Positions 34,073 through 44,189 are shown, counted from the stretch's first letter. The stretch: DNA of 64,000 nt from Bradyrhizobium jicamae (GCF_018130215.1 NZ_JAFCKQ010000005.1:1-64000); one strand, 5' to 3'. Made by a program: numbers and translations. The notes: generated from the sequence alone by a model not told the origin.

Positions 34073-34240
34073 GTCCGTTTCCCCTTGTTTTTCAATTATT
34101 ACCTGCTTTCGCGCATACACCCGATCGCGCAGGCTGACCATTGCAACGATGGTATGGCGCAGGTGCGAGACATATTGAACTGGGCGGGCACGCAGGGCTA
34201 AGGTCGATTCCAATTCGTCGAACTTTGACCGGAAGGCACC

Positions 34241-35425
<1,185 letters not shown>

Positions 35426-35431
35426 TTTTGC

Positions 35432-35536
35432 ACCGTCGTCCCGGGGCGATGCGAAGCATCGAACCCCGATGCGCAGTTGCGCATTGGGGAACCTCGGGAT
35501 TCCCGGTGCGATGCTGCCGCATCGTCCCGGAATGAC
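35432..35536. repeat. Dispersed intergenic palindromic element between the two dehydrogenase genes
   Basis: ACCGTCGTCCCGGGGCGATG (from 35432) pairs in part with GCATCGTCCCGGAATGACG at the right end, and contains the inner inverted pairs GATGCGAAGCATC and CGATGCGCAGTTGCGCATTG. It fills most of the 155-base gap, which argues against tight translational coupling between the two genes. From memory it is of the type GTCCCGG...GAATGAC repeats common in Bradyrhizobium. Confidence 0.65.
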
Positions 35537-35580
35537 GAACCCGGAAAATTTCTGTTTCGAACGTTAGATCGGATCCATCC

Positions 35581-36720
35581 ATGGCCCTCGTCCTCACCGA
35601 AGAACAATCCATGCTGCGCGACAGCGCGCGCGGCCTCATCAGCGACAAGGCGCCGGTGTCGCATCTGCGCGGCCTGCGCGACGGCAAGGATGCCACCGGC
35701 TTTTCCCGCGAGCTCTGGAAGACCTTTGCCGAGATGGGCTTCTCCGGCCTCCTGGTGCCGGAGCAATTCGGCGGCAGCGGGCTTGGCTGCGTCGAAGCGG
35801 GCATCGTGATGGAAGAGATCGGCCGCACCCTGATGCCGTCGCCGTTCCTTTCGACCTCGGTGGTCGCGGCGTCGGCGATTTCGCGCGGCGGCAGCGAGGC
35901 GCAGAAGGCACAGCATCTGCCTGGCATCTCCGACGGCTCGCTGCTTGCGGCGCTCGCGATCGACGAGGGCGCGAAGCATCGCCCGCTGCAAACGAAACTG
36001 CAAGCCGTGCGCTCCGGTAACGGCTTCAAGCTCTCCGGCGACAAGGCATTCGTGGTCGATGGCCACACCGCCGATCTGTTGATCGTTGCGGCGCGCACCG
36101 CGGGTAGCGCAGGCGAGAAGGCCGGGCTGACGCTGTTCCTGGTCGATCCGAAGGCGAAGGGGCTCGCGGTCGAGCGTACCGCGATGGTCGATTCGCACAA
36201 CGCGGCGCGGATCGTGTTCGACAATGTGGAGGTCAACGCCGACAGCGTGCTTGGCGAGGTCGATCAGGGTTCTGGTTTGCTCGGAGGCGTGCTCAACATC
36301 GGCCGCGGCGCGGTCGCTTCCGAGATGGTGGGGCTCTCCGAGGAGGTGTTCGGCCGCACCGTGACCTACCTCAAGGAGCGCAAGCAGTTCGGCAAGGCGA
36401 TCGGCGAGTTCCAGGCGCTGCAGCACCGCGCCGCCCAGCTCTACATCGAGATCGAGATCACGCGCGCGGCCGTCCTGAAGGCGTTGCAGGCGCTCGATGC
36501 CGACCTCGACAAGGCCGCCACTGCGGTCGCGGTGGCGAAAGCCCGCGCCGGAACCACGGCGACGCTGGCGGTGCAGGAGGGCGTCCAGATGCATGGCGGC
36601 ATGGGCATGACCGATCAGTTCGACATCGGCTTCTTCATGAAGCGCGCCCGCGTCTGCCAGGAGCTGTTCGGCGATGCCAATTTCCACGCCGACCAGCTGG
36701 CGCGCGGCAAGGGGTATTGA
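35581..36720 (+). CDS. Acyl-CoA dehydrogenase (second subunit of a likely pair)
   Basis: A 379-residue flavoprotein. The N-terminal LTEEQSMLRDSARGLISDKA and the middle region are normal, and QMHGGMGMTDQFDIGFFMKR (the HGGxG nucleotide-contact segment) is intact, but the usual C-terminal EGGTSE/IxR motif of the partner is missing. The two neighbouring genes therefore split the usual features, as in heterotetrameric alpha2-beta2 enzymes such as mycobacterial FadE28-FadE29. A heteromeric enzyme is inferred. A strong hairpin ends the transcript. Confidence 0.88.
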   Translation: MALVLTEEQSMLRDSARGLISDKAPVSHLRGLRDGKDATGFSRELWKTFAEMGFSGLLVPEQFGGSGLGCVEAGIVMEEIGRTLMPSPFLSTSVVAASAISRGGSEAQKAQHLPGISDGSLLAALAIDEGAKHRPLQTKLQAVRSGNGFKLSGDKAFVVDGHTADLLIVAARTAGSAGEKAGLTLFLVDPKAKGLAVERTAMVDSHNAARIVFDNVEVNADSVLGEVDQGSGLLGGVLNIGRGAVASEMVGLSEEVFGRTVTYLKERKQFGKAIGEFQALQHRAAQLYIEIEITRAAVLKALQALDADLDKAATAVAVAKARAGTTATLAVQEGVQMHGGMGMTDQFDIGFFMKRARVCQELFGDANFHADQLARGKGY

Positions 36721-36751
36721 GCAAGGCTCGCTGCGGGTGCCGCACAACACC

Positions 36752-36783
36752 TGTCATCGCCCGGCCTGACCGGGCGGATGACA
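36752..36783. terminator. Terminator-like hairpin between convergent genes
   Basis: TGTCATCGCCCGG and CCGGGCGGATGACA pair with a one-base bulge around CCTGA. It lies between the convergent acyl-CoA dehydrogenase and AapJ-type genes and probably serves both. Confidence 0.6.
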
Positions 36784-36820
36784 GCGGAGATTTGGCAAGG
36801 CGCCCGGGTGAACCCGAAGC

Positions 36821-37858
36821 CTACCGGATCGGCGGCGCGTACTGGACGCCGCCGGCGTTCCAGAGCTGGTTCATGCCGCGTGGGATCTTGAGCTTGGAGT
36901 CGGCGCCGACGTTGCGGTCGTAGACCTCGCCGTAATTGCCGACATGGCGGATGATCCGCACCGCCCAGTCCTTGGTCAGGCCGAGATCCTCGCCATAGCT
37001 GCCCTCGGTGCCGACCAGCCGCATCACCTCCGGCTTCTTCGACTTCAGCGCCTCGTCGATGTTCTTCGAGGTGATGCCGAGCTCCTCGGCGTTGATCATG
37101 GCATAGAGCGTCCACTTCACGATCATCATCCAGTCGTCGTCACGCTGGCGCACCACCGGTGCCAGCGGCTCCTTCGAGATGATGTCGGCCAGGATCACAT
37201 GGTCGTTCGGCTTGGAGAGGTTGAGGCGGAGCGCATAGAGCTGCGAGGCGTCCGAGGTCAGCGTGTCGCACTGGCCGGAGTCGTAGGCCTTCACGACGTC
37301 CTCCAGCTTGTCGAACTTCATCTCCGTGTACTTCATGTTGTTGGCACGGAAATAGTCGGCGAGGTTGAGCAGCGTCGTGGTGCTGCCCTGCACGCAGACC
37401 TTGCTGCCGTTGAGGTCGAGCGCGGAATCGATGTTGCGCGAGCGCGGGATCATGAAGCCCTGGCCGTCGTAATACGCGACCGCGGGGAAATAGAGGTCGT
37501 AATTGACCTCGCGCGACATGCTCCAGGTCGAGTTGCGGGAGAGGATGTCGACCTTGCGGTTCTGCAACTCCTTGAAGCGCTCGCTGGCGTCGAGCGGGAT
37601 GAACTTCGCCTTGGTCGGGTCGTCGAAGATCGCCGAGGCCACTGCCCGGCAGAAATCGACGTCGAAGCCGGTCCAGTTGCCCTTGTCGTCGGGGATCGAG
37701 AAGCCGGGCAGGCCCTTGTTGACACCGCAATAGACCTCGCCGCGCCGGATGGTGCGCTTCAGCGTGCGGGTGTCGTAACGCTCATAGGTGACGGCGACGG
37801 CCGCAACCAGCGCGGCGACCGCGAGCCCGATCGTCAGGCCGCCTCGAAATGTACGCAT
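36821..37858 (-). CDS. General L-amino acid ABC transporter substrate-binding protein, AapJ-like
   Basis: A 345-residue periplasmic binding protein. A signal or anchor helix (GGLTIGLAVAALVAAVAVTY) leads into the type 2 (SBP_bac_3) fold: RGEVYCGVNKGLPGFSIPDD, GFDVDFCRAVASAIFDD, then SKVCVQGSTTTLLNLADYF. These match AapJ/BztA rather than arginine- or glutamine-only proteins. It should bind many L-amino acids for an aapQMP-type permease, but no such genes follow; it is an orphan in this window. Confidence 0.9.
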   Translation of the reverse strand: MRTFRGGLTIGLAVAALVAAVAVTYERYDTRTLKRTIRRGEVYCGVNKGLPGFSIPDDKGNWTGFDVDFCRAVASAIFDDPTKAKFIPLDASERFKELQNRKVDILSRNSTWSMSREVNYDLYFPAVAYYDGQGFMIPRSRNIDSALDLNGSKVCVQGSTTTLLNLADYFRANNMKYTEMKFDKLEDVVKAYDSGQCDTLTSDASQLYALRLNLSKPNDHVILADIISKEPLAPVVRQRDDDWMMIVKWTLYAMINAEELGITSKNIDEALKSKKPEVMRLVGTEGSYGEDLGLTKDWAVRIIRHVGNYGEVYDRNVGADSKLKIPRGMNQLWNAGGVQYAPPIR

Positions 37859-37916
37859 GGATTCTCTCTCTCGAATGATCGGGAAAACAGGTCGGGTATC
37901 GAATGCGGGCGGGAGA

Positions 37917-38510
37917 CTAGAGTTCGGGCTTCTGCCGGATGATCACCTTGGTGCCGACGGGAACGCGGTTATAGAGGTCGGCCACGTCGTTGTTGACGAG
38001 GCGGAAGCAGCCGGAAGAGACGGCGGTGCCGATGGTGTCCGGACGGTTGGTGCCGTGGATGCGGTAGACCGTGGTACCCAGATACATCGCGCGCGCACCG
38101 AGCGGATTGCCGGGGCCGCCCGCCATGAAGCGGGGCAGATAGGGCTGGCGCGCGATCATCTCCGGCGGCGGCACCCAATCCGGCCACTCGGCCTTGCGCG
38201 TGATGTTCACCAGGCCCTGCCACTGGAAGCCTTCACGGCCGACGCCGATGCCGTAACGCAGTGCACGGCCGTTGCCTTGCAGCAGGTAGAGGTGACGTTC
38301 GGCCGTCGAGATGATGATGGTACCCGGCGCCTCGTTGCTTCGGTAGTACACCACCTGCTTCTGCCATTCCGGATCGAGCTGATAGCTGTCGTCGGCGACC
38401 AGGCCGGGCTCGTCGGCGTCCGGACGGCTCTGGGCAAAGCCCTGCGACGTCGACAGCACGAGCGCGGTGGCCGCGGCCAGCATCCAAACCAGGTGACGAA
38501 GTTTCGTCAT
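37917..38510 (-). CDS. L,D-transpeptidase (YkuD family)
   Basis: A 197-residue exported enzyme that cross-links peptidoglycan or attaches a protein to it. The start at 38510 has AAGGAG nine bases upstream and begins a signal peptide (MTKLRHLVWMLAAATALVLS); the longer frame from 38552 has none. The YkuD catalytic motif is complete: VYRIHGTNRPDTIGTAVSSG followed by the nucleophile cysteine in GCFRLVNNDV. It is single. Several such paralogues are usual in these bacteria. Confidence 0.93.
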   Translation of the reverse strand: MTKLRHLVWMLAAATALVLSTSQGFAQSRPDADEPGLVADDSYQLDPEWQKQVVYYRSNEAPGTIIISTAERHLYLLQGNGRALRYGIGVGREGFQWQGLVNITRKAEWPDWVPPPEMIARQPYLPRFMAGGPGNPLGARAMYLGTTVYRIHGTNRPDTIGTAVSSGCFRLVNNDVADLYNRVPVGTKVIIRQKPEL

Positions 38511-38675
38511 GCAAAGCTCTCCTTGTTGGCGCGCGGCCAATGGTTGCTCCACTCAAATCGCGCCAGCATCAAATCTCAGTGACAGCTTGATGGCAAGTTT
38601 TGGGCGAACCCAGGTGATACCTCTCTGTAATGCCTCTATTTTTCGTCAGTTGAAAAACCTGCCACGTGACCCGCC

Positions 38676-38804
38676 TCATTTCGGCGCGATCCAGATTCGC
38701 AAAACCAAGGAAATCAGGGTCACCGTGCCGACGCCGCCGAGCCACAGCGCGACGAACCACAGCAGGCGCTGCCCGAGCGGCCGTGGATGCGGATCCAGCG
38801 GCAT
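38676..38804 (-). CDS. Small cytochrome bd accessory subunit (CydX-like / DUF2474), 42 aa
   Basis: A 42-residue membrane protein of frame ATG 38804 to TGA 38676; the start overlaps the cydB stop by one base (TGATG). The product begins MPLDPHPRPLGQRLLWFVAL and has one membrane helix (LLWFVALWLGGVGTVTLISL) and a basic end. A single-helix subunit encoded right after cydB is the rule for cytochrome bd oxidases (CydX in E. coli, DUF2474 in CioAB operons); it stabilises the oxidase. Position and build support this. Confidence 0.82.
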   Translation of the reverse strand: MPLDPHPRPLGQRLLWFVALWLGGVGTVTLISLVLRIWIAPK

Positions 38805-39814
38805 CAATGATACCCGTGCCCGGGCTGCACCTTGCCACGGAACACCCAATAGGCCCAGGCGGTGTAGCCGAGGATCAGCGGCACCAGCACCGCGACCCCG
38901 ACCAGCATGAAGATCTGGCTGTTCTCAGGCGCAGCCGCCTGCCAGATCGTGATGCTCTGCGGCACGATGAACGGATACATGCTGATGCCGAGCCCGGCAT
39001 AGGACAGTGCGAACAGCGCGAGCGACAGCAAGAACGGCTGAAGGTCGTTCTTGCTGCTGAGTGCGCGCAGCAGGAGCGCGGTGACGGCGGCGACCGCGAT
39101 CGGCACCGGCGCGGTCAGGATGATGTTGGGCCAGGCGAACCAGCGATGGGTGTATTGCACATGCAGGAAGGGCGTCGCGATGCTGACAGCGCCGATCGCG
39201 CACAGCATCGCGATCAGCAGCACCCAACTCAGATGATAGGCGCGGTCGCGCAAGGCGCCCTCGGTCTTCAGCACCAGCCAGGTCGCTCCCAACAGCGCGT
39301 AGCCGATCACGAGTGCGACGCCGGTCAGGATGCTGAACGGTGTCAGCCAGTCCCACCAGCCACCGGCATAGTGGCGTCCCTCGACATGGATGCCCTGCAG
39401 GATGGCGCCGAGCGCAATGCCCTGCGCCAGCGCCGCGGCGAGCGAGCCACCGGCAAAGGCGAGGTCCCATTTGTTGCGCGCCTTCTGGGTGCGCCAGCGG
39501 AATTCGAAGGCGACGCCGCGGAACACGAGCCCCAGCAGCATCACGATGACAGGCGTGTAGAGCGCCGGCATCAGCACCGAATAGGCCAGGGGAAACGCCG
39601 CCATCATGCCGCCGCCGCCGAGCACCAGCCAGGTCTCGTTGCCGTCCCACACCGGCGCCACCGTGTTCATGATGACGTCGCGATCGGCCTTCTGCGGAAA
39701 CAGCGGGAACAGGATGCCGAGGCCGAGATCGAAGCCGTCCATCACGACGTAGACGAACACGGCAAAGGCGATGATGAAGGCCCAGATCGTGGCAAGGTCG
39801 ATGGCAAAGCTCAT
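38804..39814 (-). CDS. cydB: Cytochrome bd ubiquinol oxidase subunit II (CioB/CydB)
   Basis: A 336-residue membrane protein with about eight helices. It starts MSFAIDLATIWAFIIAFAVF with the typical YVVMDGFDLGLGIL block, the usual subunit II hallmark with the membrane Asp/Glu residues. It overlaps cydA by four bases (ATGA) and the small subunit gene by one. It pairs with subunit I in the terminal oxidase. Confidence 0.96.
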   Translation of the reverse strand: MSFAIDLATIWAFIIAFAVFVYVVMDGFDLGLGILFPLFPQKADRDVIMNTVAPVWDGNETWLVLGGGGMMAAFPLAYSVLMPALYTPVIVMLLGLVFRGVAFEFRWRTQKARNKWDLAFAGGSLAAALAQGIALGAILQGIHVEGRHYAGGWWDWLTPFSILTGVALVIGYALLGATWLVLKTEGALRDRAYHLSWVLLIAMLCAIGAVSIATPFLHVQYTHRWFAWPNIILTAPVPIAVAAVTALLLRALSSKNDLQPFLLSLALFALSYAGLGISMYPFIVPQSITIWQAAAPENSQIFMLVGVAVLVPLILGYTAWAYWVFRGKVQPGHGYH

Positions 39815-41217
39815 CGTGCGCCCTCCACGGCTGCGCCTGCGGCCGGCGTGATGCCGGCCGCGCGGGCCGGAACGTCATGCGACGGGCCCTGTTCGCCGGG
39901 ATGCGGCGGCTGCGCCATCAGCCTGAGGATGTAGACGACGCCGGCGATGAATACCGCAAAATAGACGATGACGAAGGCGATCAGCGAGGAGCCGACCGCG
40001 GGCGCGGCCAGCGGCGAAGCGGAATCGGCGGTCCGCAGCAGGCCGAAGACGGTGAACGGCTGCCGCCCGGTCTCGGTGGTGATCCAGCCCGCCAGCACCG
40101 CAACGAAGCCGGCCGGGCCCATCAGCACCGCGAAGCGATGCAACAGCGGCGTCTGGTAAAGCGTTCCGCGCCAGCGCATCAGCAGGCTGAACAGGCCGAG
40201 CCCCAGAATCAGGAAGCCGAGGCCGACCATGACGCGGAACGACCAGAAGGTGATCGGTACCGGCGGCCAGTTCGCGCGCGGCACCGTGTCGAGGCCGGCC
40301 AGCGGCGCATCGACGTCATGCTTCAGGATCAGCGAGGAGAGCTTCGGCACCTCGATCGCGTATTTAACCCTGGCCTCGGTCATGTCGGGCCAGCCGAACA
40401 GCACCAGCGGCGCACCGTCGGGATGGCTCTGGAAGTGACCCTCCATCGCCATCACCTTGGCGGGCTGATGCTCCAGCGTGTTGAGACCGTGCTGGTCGCC
40501 GGCGAGGATCTGTATAGGCGCCACCAGGGTAGCCATCCACATCGCCATCGAGAACATCACGCGCGGGCCGGCAAGATGCTGGTCGCGCAACAGGTGCCAG
40601 GCGCCGACCGCACCGACCACGAGCGAGGTGGTCAGGTACGCCGCCAGCACCATGTGCACGAGGCGGTAGGGGAATGACGGGTTGAAGATCGTCTTCAGCC
40701 AACTGGCGACGACGAACTGGCCGTCGGCATTGACGGCGTAGCCGGCCGGCGTCTGCATCCACGAATTGGCCGAGAGGATCCAGAACGCCGAGATCAGCGT
40801 ACCGATCGCGACCATCAGCGTCGCGAAGAAGTGCAGCCTTGGGCCGACGCGCTTCAGGCCGAACAGCATCACGCCCAGGAAGCCCGCCTCGAGGAAGAAC
40901 GCGGTCAGCACCTCATAGGCCATCATCGGGCCGATCACGGGGCCGGTCTTGTCCGCGAAGGCCGACCAGTTGGTGCCGAACTGGTAGGACATCACGATGC
41001 CCGACACCACGCCCATGCCGAAGGCAACCGCGAAGATCTTCAGCCAGTAATTGAACAGGTTGATGTAGACCTCGCGTCCGGTCGCGAGCCACAGCGCTTC
41101 GAGCACCGCGAGATAGCTGGCGAGTCCGATCGAGAATGCGGGGAACACGATGTGGAACGACATCGTGAAAGCAAACTGCGCGCGGGCCAGCGCGACCGCA
41201 TCCCATCCTTCGAACAT
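39811..41217 (-). CDS. cydA: Cytochrome bd ubiquinol oxidase subunit I (CioA type, short Q-loop)
   Basis: A 468-residue membrane protein that binds the three hemes and oxidises quinol with oxygen. The proposed heme-595 ligand is H22 in FTMSFHIVFPAF, and YRLVHMVLAAY holds another ligand. The quinol loop is GDQHGLNTLEHQPAKVMAME without the long E. coli-type insertion, so it is the short-loop, CioA (often cyanide-insensitive) type. It would support respiration at low oxygen or under stress. I see no FNR-like site upstream; a palindrome and a dispersed repeat fill the upstream region. Confidence 0.96.
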   Translation of the reverse strand: MFEGWDAVALARAQFAFTMSFHIVFPAFSIGLASYLAVLEALWLATGREVYINLFNYWLKIFAVAFGMGVVSGIVMSYQFGTNWSAFADKTGPVIGPMMAYEVLTAFFLEAGFLGVMLFGLKRVGPRLHFFATLMVAIGTLISAFWILSANSWMQTPAGYAVNADGQFVVASWLKTIFNPSFPYRLVHMVLAAYLTTSLVVGAVGAWHLLRDQHLAGPRVMFSMAMWMATLVAPIQILAGDQHGLNTLEHQPAKVMAMEGHFQSHPDGAPLVLFGWPDMTEARVKYAIEVPKLSSLILKHDVDAPLAGLDTVPRANWPPVPITFWSFRVMVGLGFLILGLGLFSLLMRWRGTLYQTPLLHRFAVLMGPAGFVAVLAGWITTETGRQPFTVFGLLRTADSASPLAAPAVGSSLIAFVIVYFAVFIAGVVYILRLMAQPPHPGEQGPSHDVPARAAGITPAAGAAVEGAR

Positions 41218-41267
41218 TACGCACCGTCCGTCGCCAATTTTTGCGCGCGATCATGACCGGGATCGCG

Positions 41268-41301
41268 CATTCCCGGCGTGGAGCCTACCACGCCGGGAAT
41301 G
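41268..41301. repeat. Perfect palindrome upstream of cydA
   Basis: CATTCCCGGCGTGG (41268-41281) and CCACGCCGGGAATG (41288-41301) are 14-base perfect arms around a six-base loop AGCCTA. The element is 51 bases upstream of the cydA start and resembles the palindromic repeat elements elsewhere in the window (GTCCCGG...GAATGAC). It could form a terminator for the upstream transcript or lie within the promoter. Confidence 0.6.
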
Positions 41302-41326
41302 ACGGCAATACTGGGCGGTTTGTCTA

Positions 41327-41440
41327 AAGCGCGATCAGATTGGGCGAGCTCGTCATCGCGCTTTAGCTTCTTGTTTGCGCATGGTCTTTTCGAAAAACCG
41401 TGTCACACGCTGCGCCAACGCGTCCCGCCGGATCCGGGTC
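41327..41440. repeat. Dispersed repeat, family D
   Basis: TCTAAAGCGCGATCAGATTG (from 41326) pairs with CATCGCGCTTTAG, followed by CTTCTTGTTTGCGCATGGTC and CGAAAAACCGTGTCACACGC. From memory this is a common Bradyrhizobium repeat; a short remnant of its right end (GCATGACCCGGAAAAGTGGA) lies inverted at 27918-27937. Confidence 0.6.
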
Positions 41441-41445
41441 TTGCG

Positions 41446-42024
41446 CTAGCTGTTCGCGCTGAGCAGCCGCGCGACGGTGCGATCGATCTCGTCGTATCGC
41501 CCTTCACCATCGTGCTGGAAGACGATCTTGCCGTTCTGGTCGATGATGTATTGCGCCGGCCAATACTGGTTGCCGTAGGCGTTCCAGGTCTGCGAATTGT
41601 TGTCTTGCGCGACCGGGTAGGTGATGCCGTGGCGCTTCAGTGCCGCCTGGACATTGGAGGCGGAGTGCTCGAACGGGAATTCCGGTGTGTGGACGCCGAT
41701 CACGACGAGGCCGCGATCCCTGTACTTTGAATAGAGTGCGGTCACATGCGGCAGTGTGTTGACGCAGTTGACGCAGCCATAGGTCCAGAAATCCACCAGC
41801 ACGACCTTGCCGCGCAGGTCGGCAAGCCTGAGCGGCTGCGAGTTGAACCAGTTGCTGATGCCGACGAACTCGGGCGCGGTCTGCTCGGCGGTCGTGGCTG
41901 CCGCTGGTGTGACCGGCCGCGGCGGAGCATCCGCCTCGGTGCAGAGGCCGGGGATGACGGCGCCGCCGAGGCCGAGGCCGAGGCCGGCGACGAGCGCTGA
42001 GACTGCTAGCAGGCGCAGGGACAT
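41446..42024 (-). CDS. Exported thioredoxin-like protein (DipZ/TlpA type)
   Basis: A 192-residue protein with an N-terminal signal or anchor and a thioredoxin fold. The active-site block is DFWTYGCVNCVNTLPH, with the motif CVNC as in the C-terminal part of DipZ proteins. Other blocks are VIGVHTPEFPFEHSASNVQA and WPAQYIIDQNGKIVF. It should reduce disulfides in periplasmic proteins or peroxides, receiving electrons from the CcdA-type protein encoded 18 bases upstream. The two genes make the parts of DipZ as separate chains. Confidence 0.88.
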   Translation of the reverse strand: MSLRLLAVSALVAGLGLGLGGAVIPGLCTEADAPPRPVTPAAATTAEQTAPEFVGISNWFNSQPLRLADLRGKVVLVDFWTYGCVNCVNTLPHVTALYSKYRDRGLVVIGVHTPEFPFEHSASNVQAALKRHGITYPVAQDNNSQTWNAYGNQYWPAQYIIDQNGKIVFQHDGEGRYDEIDRTVARLLSANS

Positions 42025-42042
42025 CGATATCTCCTTGTTGGT

Positions 42043-42741
42043 TCACAGGCCGATCTGGCCGTTGGGATAGAAGCGGGTCAGCCACGCCACGATCAGCGTG
42101 TCGTATTGCAGGTAGGACAGCGCCGCGAAGGCGATGATGACGACGCCGAAGAACTGCTGCAGGCGTGGCGTGATCCGGGCGATGCTGCGCACGCGCGCCG
42201 TCACGGTCTGCCCGCCATAGGCGATCGCAAGCATCGGGATCGCCGCGCCGATCGCGTAGGTGACGAGCTGCAGGCTCGCCCACGCGGTATCCTTCGAGGT
42301 CGCGACGATGGTCAGGATCGAGCCGAGCACCGGGCCTGCACAGGGCGTCCACACCAGGCCGAGCGTAGAGCCGAGCAGGAAGCCGCCGAACAGGCCCTGC
42401 GACGGCGCGGCGCTGCCGAAGCCGCCGCCGGTGACGCCGGCAAGCTTGCCGGACAGAAATTCAAACGGCGCGGGCCAGATCATCAGCAGCCCGAAGCCGG
42501 CCAGCAGGAATGCCGCGCCGGTCCGCAGCACGTTCGGATCGAAATCGAAGGCGCGCGTGATCGCGCTCAGCAGCAACGCCACGATGGAGAATGACATCAC
42601 GAAGCCGAGCGCGATCATCGCGGGCCGCGCCTTGCGGGTCTGGCCTATCGATACCCCAAGCAGGATCGGCAGCATCGGCAGGGTGCAGGGTGCGGCGACG
42701 GTCGCGATACCGGCAAGCAGGGCAAGACCAAGGCTGAGCAT
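42043..42741 (-). CDS. CcdA-like thiol:disulfide transmembrane protein
   Basis: A 232-residue membrane protein of six helices, started at the ATG at 42741 (the longer frame from 42846 gives a basic, non-family leader). The two reactive cysteines lie in GIATVAAPCTLPMLPILLGV and LGLVWTPCAGPVLGSIL, the CcdA/DsbD-beta pattern. It moves reducing equivalents from cytoplasmic thioredoxin across the membrane. It precedes the exported thioredoxin gene by 18 bases on the same strand. Confidence 0.9.
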   Translation of the reverse strand: MLSLGLALLAGIATVAAPCTLPMLPILLGVSIGQTRKARPAMIALGFVMSFSIVALLLSAITRAFDFDPNVLRTGAAFLLAGFGLLMIWPAPFEFLSGKLAGVTGGGFGSAAPSQGLFGGFLLGSTLGLVWTPCAGPVLGSILTIVATSKDTAWASLQLVTYAIGAAIPMLAIAYGGQTVTARVRSIARITPRLQQFFGVVIIAFAALSYLQYDTLIVAWLTRFYPNGQIGL

Positions 42742-42931
42742 CGACGTCCGTCCATCAAAAGTCCGGCGCCTGATGGCCGCCGGGGACACCCGATTCTTCG
42801 CCGAGGCCGCCCGGTCGTTACGGCGAACCGGAATGGGCAATGTCACGTCTGTGTGAGGTGAATCACGTTTGGCATCACGCGAACCGGATCGCTTGTGACG
42901 CGGGCCTTGCAGGGCCAGTGCGACCGCCTCC

Positions 42932-43801
42932 CTAGACCGCCGGCCTCACGGAGGCGGAGCGGGCGACCTCGCGCAGATGGCGGTCGATCTCGGCGTCGAC
43001 CTCGTCCGGGTGATCGACCTGGGGCAAGTGTCCGGCGTCGGGAATGAATGCCAGCCGACAGTTGAGCGTTGTCGCGAGGTCGGTCATCGGCTGCACCAGC
43101 AACTGATCCATTGCGCCCACAATCAGCGTCAGCTGCACCTGCAGCTTCGTCACGCCGTCGAGATAGGCGAGCCCCTGGATGGCGCGGGCACAACCGATGA
43201 ATCCGTTGGGATCAGTCTCGTTGACGCAATCAAGCAATGTCGCGGTGATTGCCGGATGGGTCTCGAGAAAGGCGCGACCGAACCAGCGCTCGGCGGTTGG
43301 GACCGCCAGCGGCGCAATCCCTTGCTCGCGCACCAGCGCAATCCGGTCATCCCATGCGGCCGCGAAGGGTGGCGGCGCATCGGCTCGTGCGGCGATCACG
43401 CACAGGCTGAGAATGCGGTCGGGATGGCGCACGCCGAGGCCGAACGCCGCCATGCCGCCCTGGGAGACGCCGATCACGTGAGTCCCTGCGATGCGGAAGT
43501 GATCCAGCACCCTGACCGCATCCTCCACCAGATCATCCATGGCGTAGGGGCCGTGCGGCGCCTCGGATTGTCCATGCCCGCGGCTGTCGAGTGCGAGCAC
43601 GCGATAGCCGCGGGCGGCCAGTGCGATCGCCTGACGATGCCAGATCGCGCTGCTGGTCAGGATCGAGTGGCAGAGCAGCACCGGCGCGCCGCGCCCGGGG
43701 CCGCCGACACGGACGCTGAGCCGCCCGGCCTTGCCCTGCACATCGTGCCGGACAAAGCCTTGCCATTCGGCGGTCTCGATCGGCGCCGTTTCAGTCGACA
43801 A
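42932..43801 (-). CDS. Alpha/beta hydrolase, 3-oxoadipate enol-lactonase (PcaD)-like
   Basis: A 289-residue alpha/beta hydrolase. The nucleophile is S113 in GVSQGGM, the acid lies in VGAMDQ and the histidine in DAGHLPQVDHP. LCHSILTSSAIWHRQ after the first strand is like the PcaD type. Its start overlaps the upstream decarboxylase-like gene by 11 bases, an arrangement like pcaC-pcaD. It is third in a monooxygenase-decarboxylase-hydrolase group and probably opens a lactone or amide in aromatic-ring breakdown. NicD-like N-formylmaleamate deformylase is an alternative. Confidence 0.85.
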   Translation of the reverse strand: MSTETAPIETAEWQGFVRHDVQGKAGRLSVRVGGPGRGAPVLLCHSILTSSAIWHRQAIALAARGYRVLALDSRGHGQSEAPHGPYAMDDLVEDAVRVLDHFRIAGTHVIGVSQGGMAAFGLGVRHPDRILSLCVIAARADAPPPFAAAWDDRIALVREQGIAPLAVPTAERWFGRAFLETHPAITATLLDCVNETDPNGFIGCARAIQGLAYLDGVTKLQVQLTLIVGAMDQLLVQPMTDLATTLNCRLAFIPDAGHLPQVDHPDEVDAEIDRHLREVARSASVRPAV

Positions 43802-44189
43802 GGCCCATCTCCATGAACACGTCCCTGGCGATGCGGAAGCTGTCGAGCCCGGCGGGCATGCCGCAATAGACCGCGATCTGCAGGAAGACCTCGCGGAGCT
43901 CAGCCTTGCTCAGTCCGTTGTTGAGTGCGCCGCGGATATGCACCTTGAGCTCGTGCGGCCGGTTGAGTGCCGCGATCATGCCGAGGTTGAGCAGGCTGCG
44001 GCTGCGCTTGTCGAGGTCCGGGCGATTCCAGATTTCGTCCCAGCAATACTCGGTCGCGAGCTTCTGGATCGGCCAGTTGAAATCGTCAGCCGCCTTGAGC
44101 GAACGCTCGACATAGGCGTCGCCGAGCACGGTGCGGCGGGTCTGCAGGCCGCGCTCGAACTTCTCGCCGCGGGGATTGGCGTCGGTCAT
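43791..44189 (-). CDS. 4-carboxymuconolactone decarboxylase (PcaC)-like protein
   Basis: A 132-residue protein. Two adjacent ATGs are possible (44192 and 44189); the second has AGGAG six bases upstream and is preferred. The family block RSRSLLNLGMIAALNRPHEL and the following HIRGALNNGLSKAELREVFL, QIAVYCGMPAGL match PcaC closely. It would decarboxylate a muconolactone-like intermediate. It overlaps the hydrolase gene by 11 bases and lies 22 bases from the FAD monooxygenase gene upstream. Confidence 0.88.
   Translation of the reverse strand: MTDANPRGEKFERGLQTRRTVLGDAYVERSLKAADDFNWPIQKLATEYCWDEIWNRPDLDKRSRSLLNLGMIAALNRPHELKVHIRGALNNGLSKAELREVFLQIAVYCGMPAGLDSFRIARDVFMEMGLVD

Noticed and set aside
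41218..41330. FNR/Anr box upstream of cydA
   Set aside because: Searched by eye for TTGAT-N4-ATCAA; none found.
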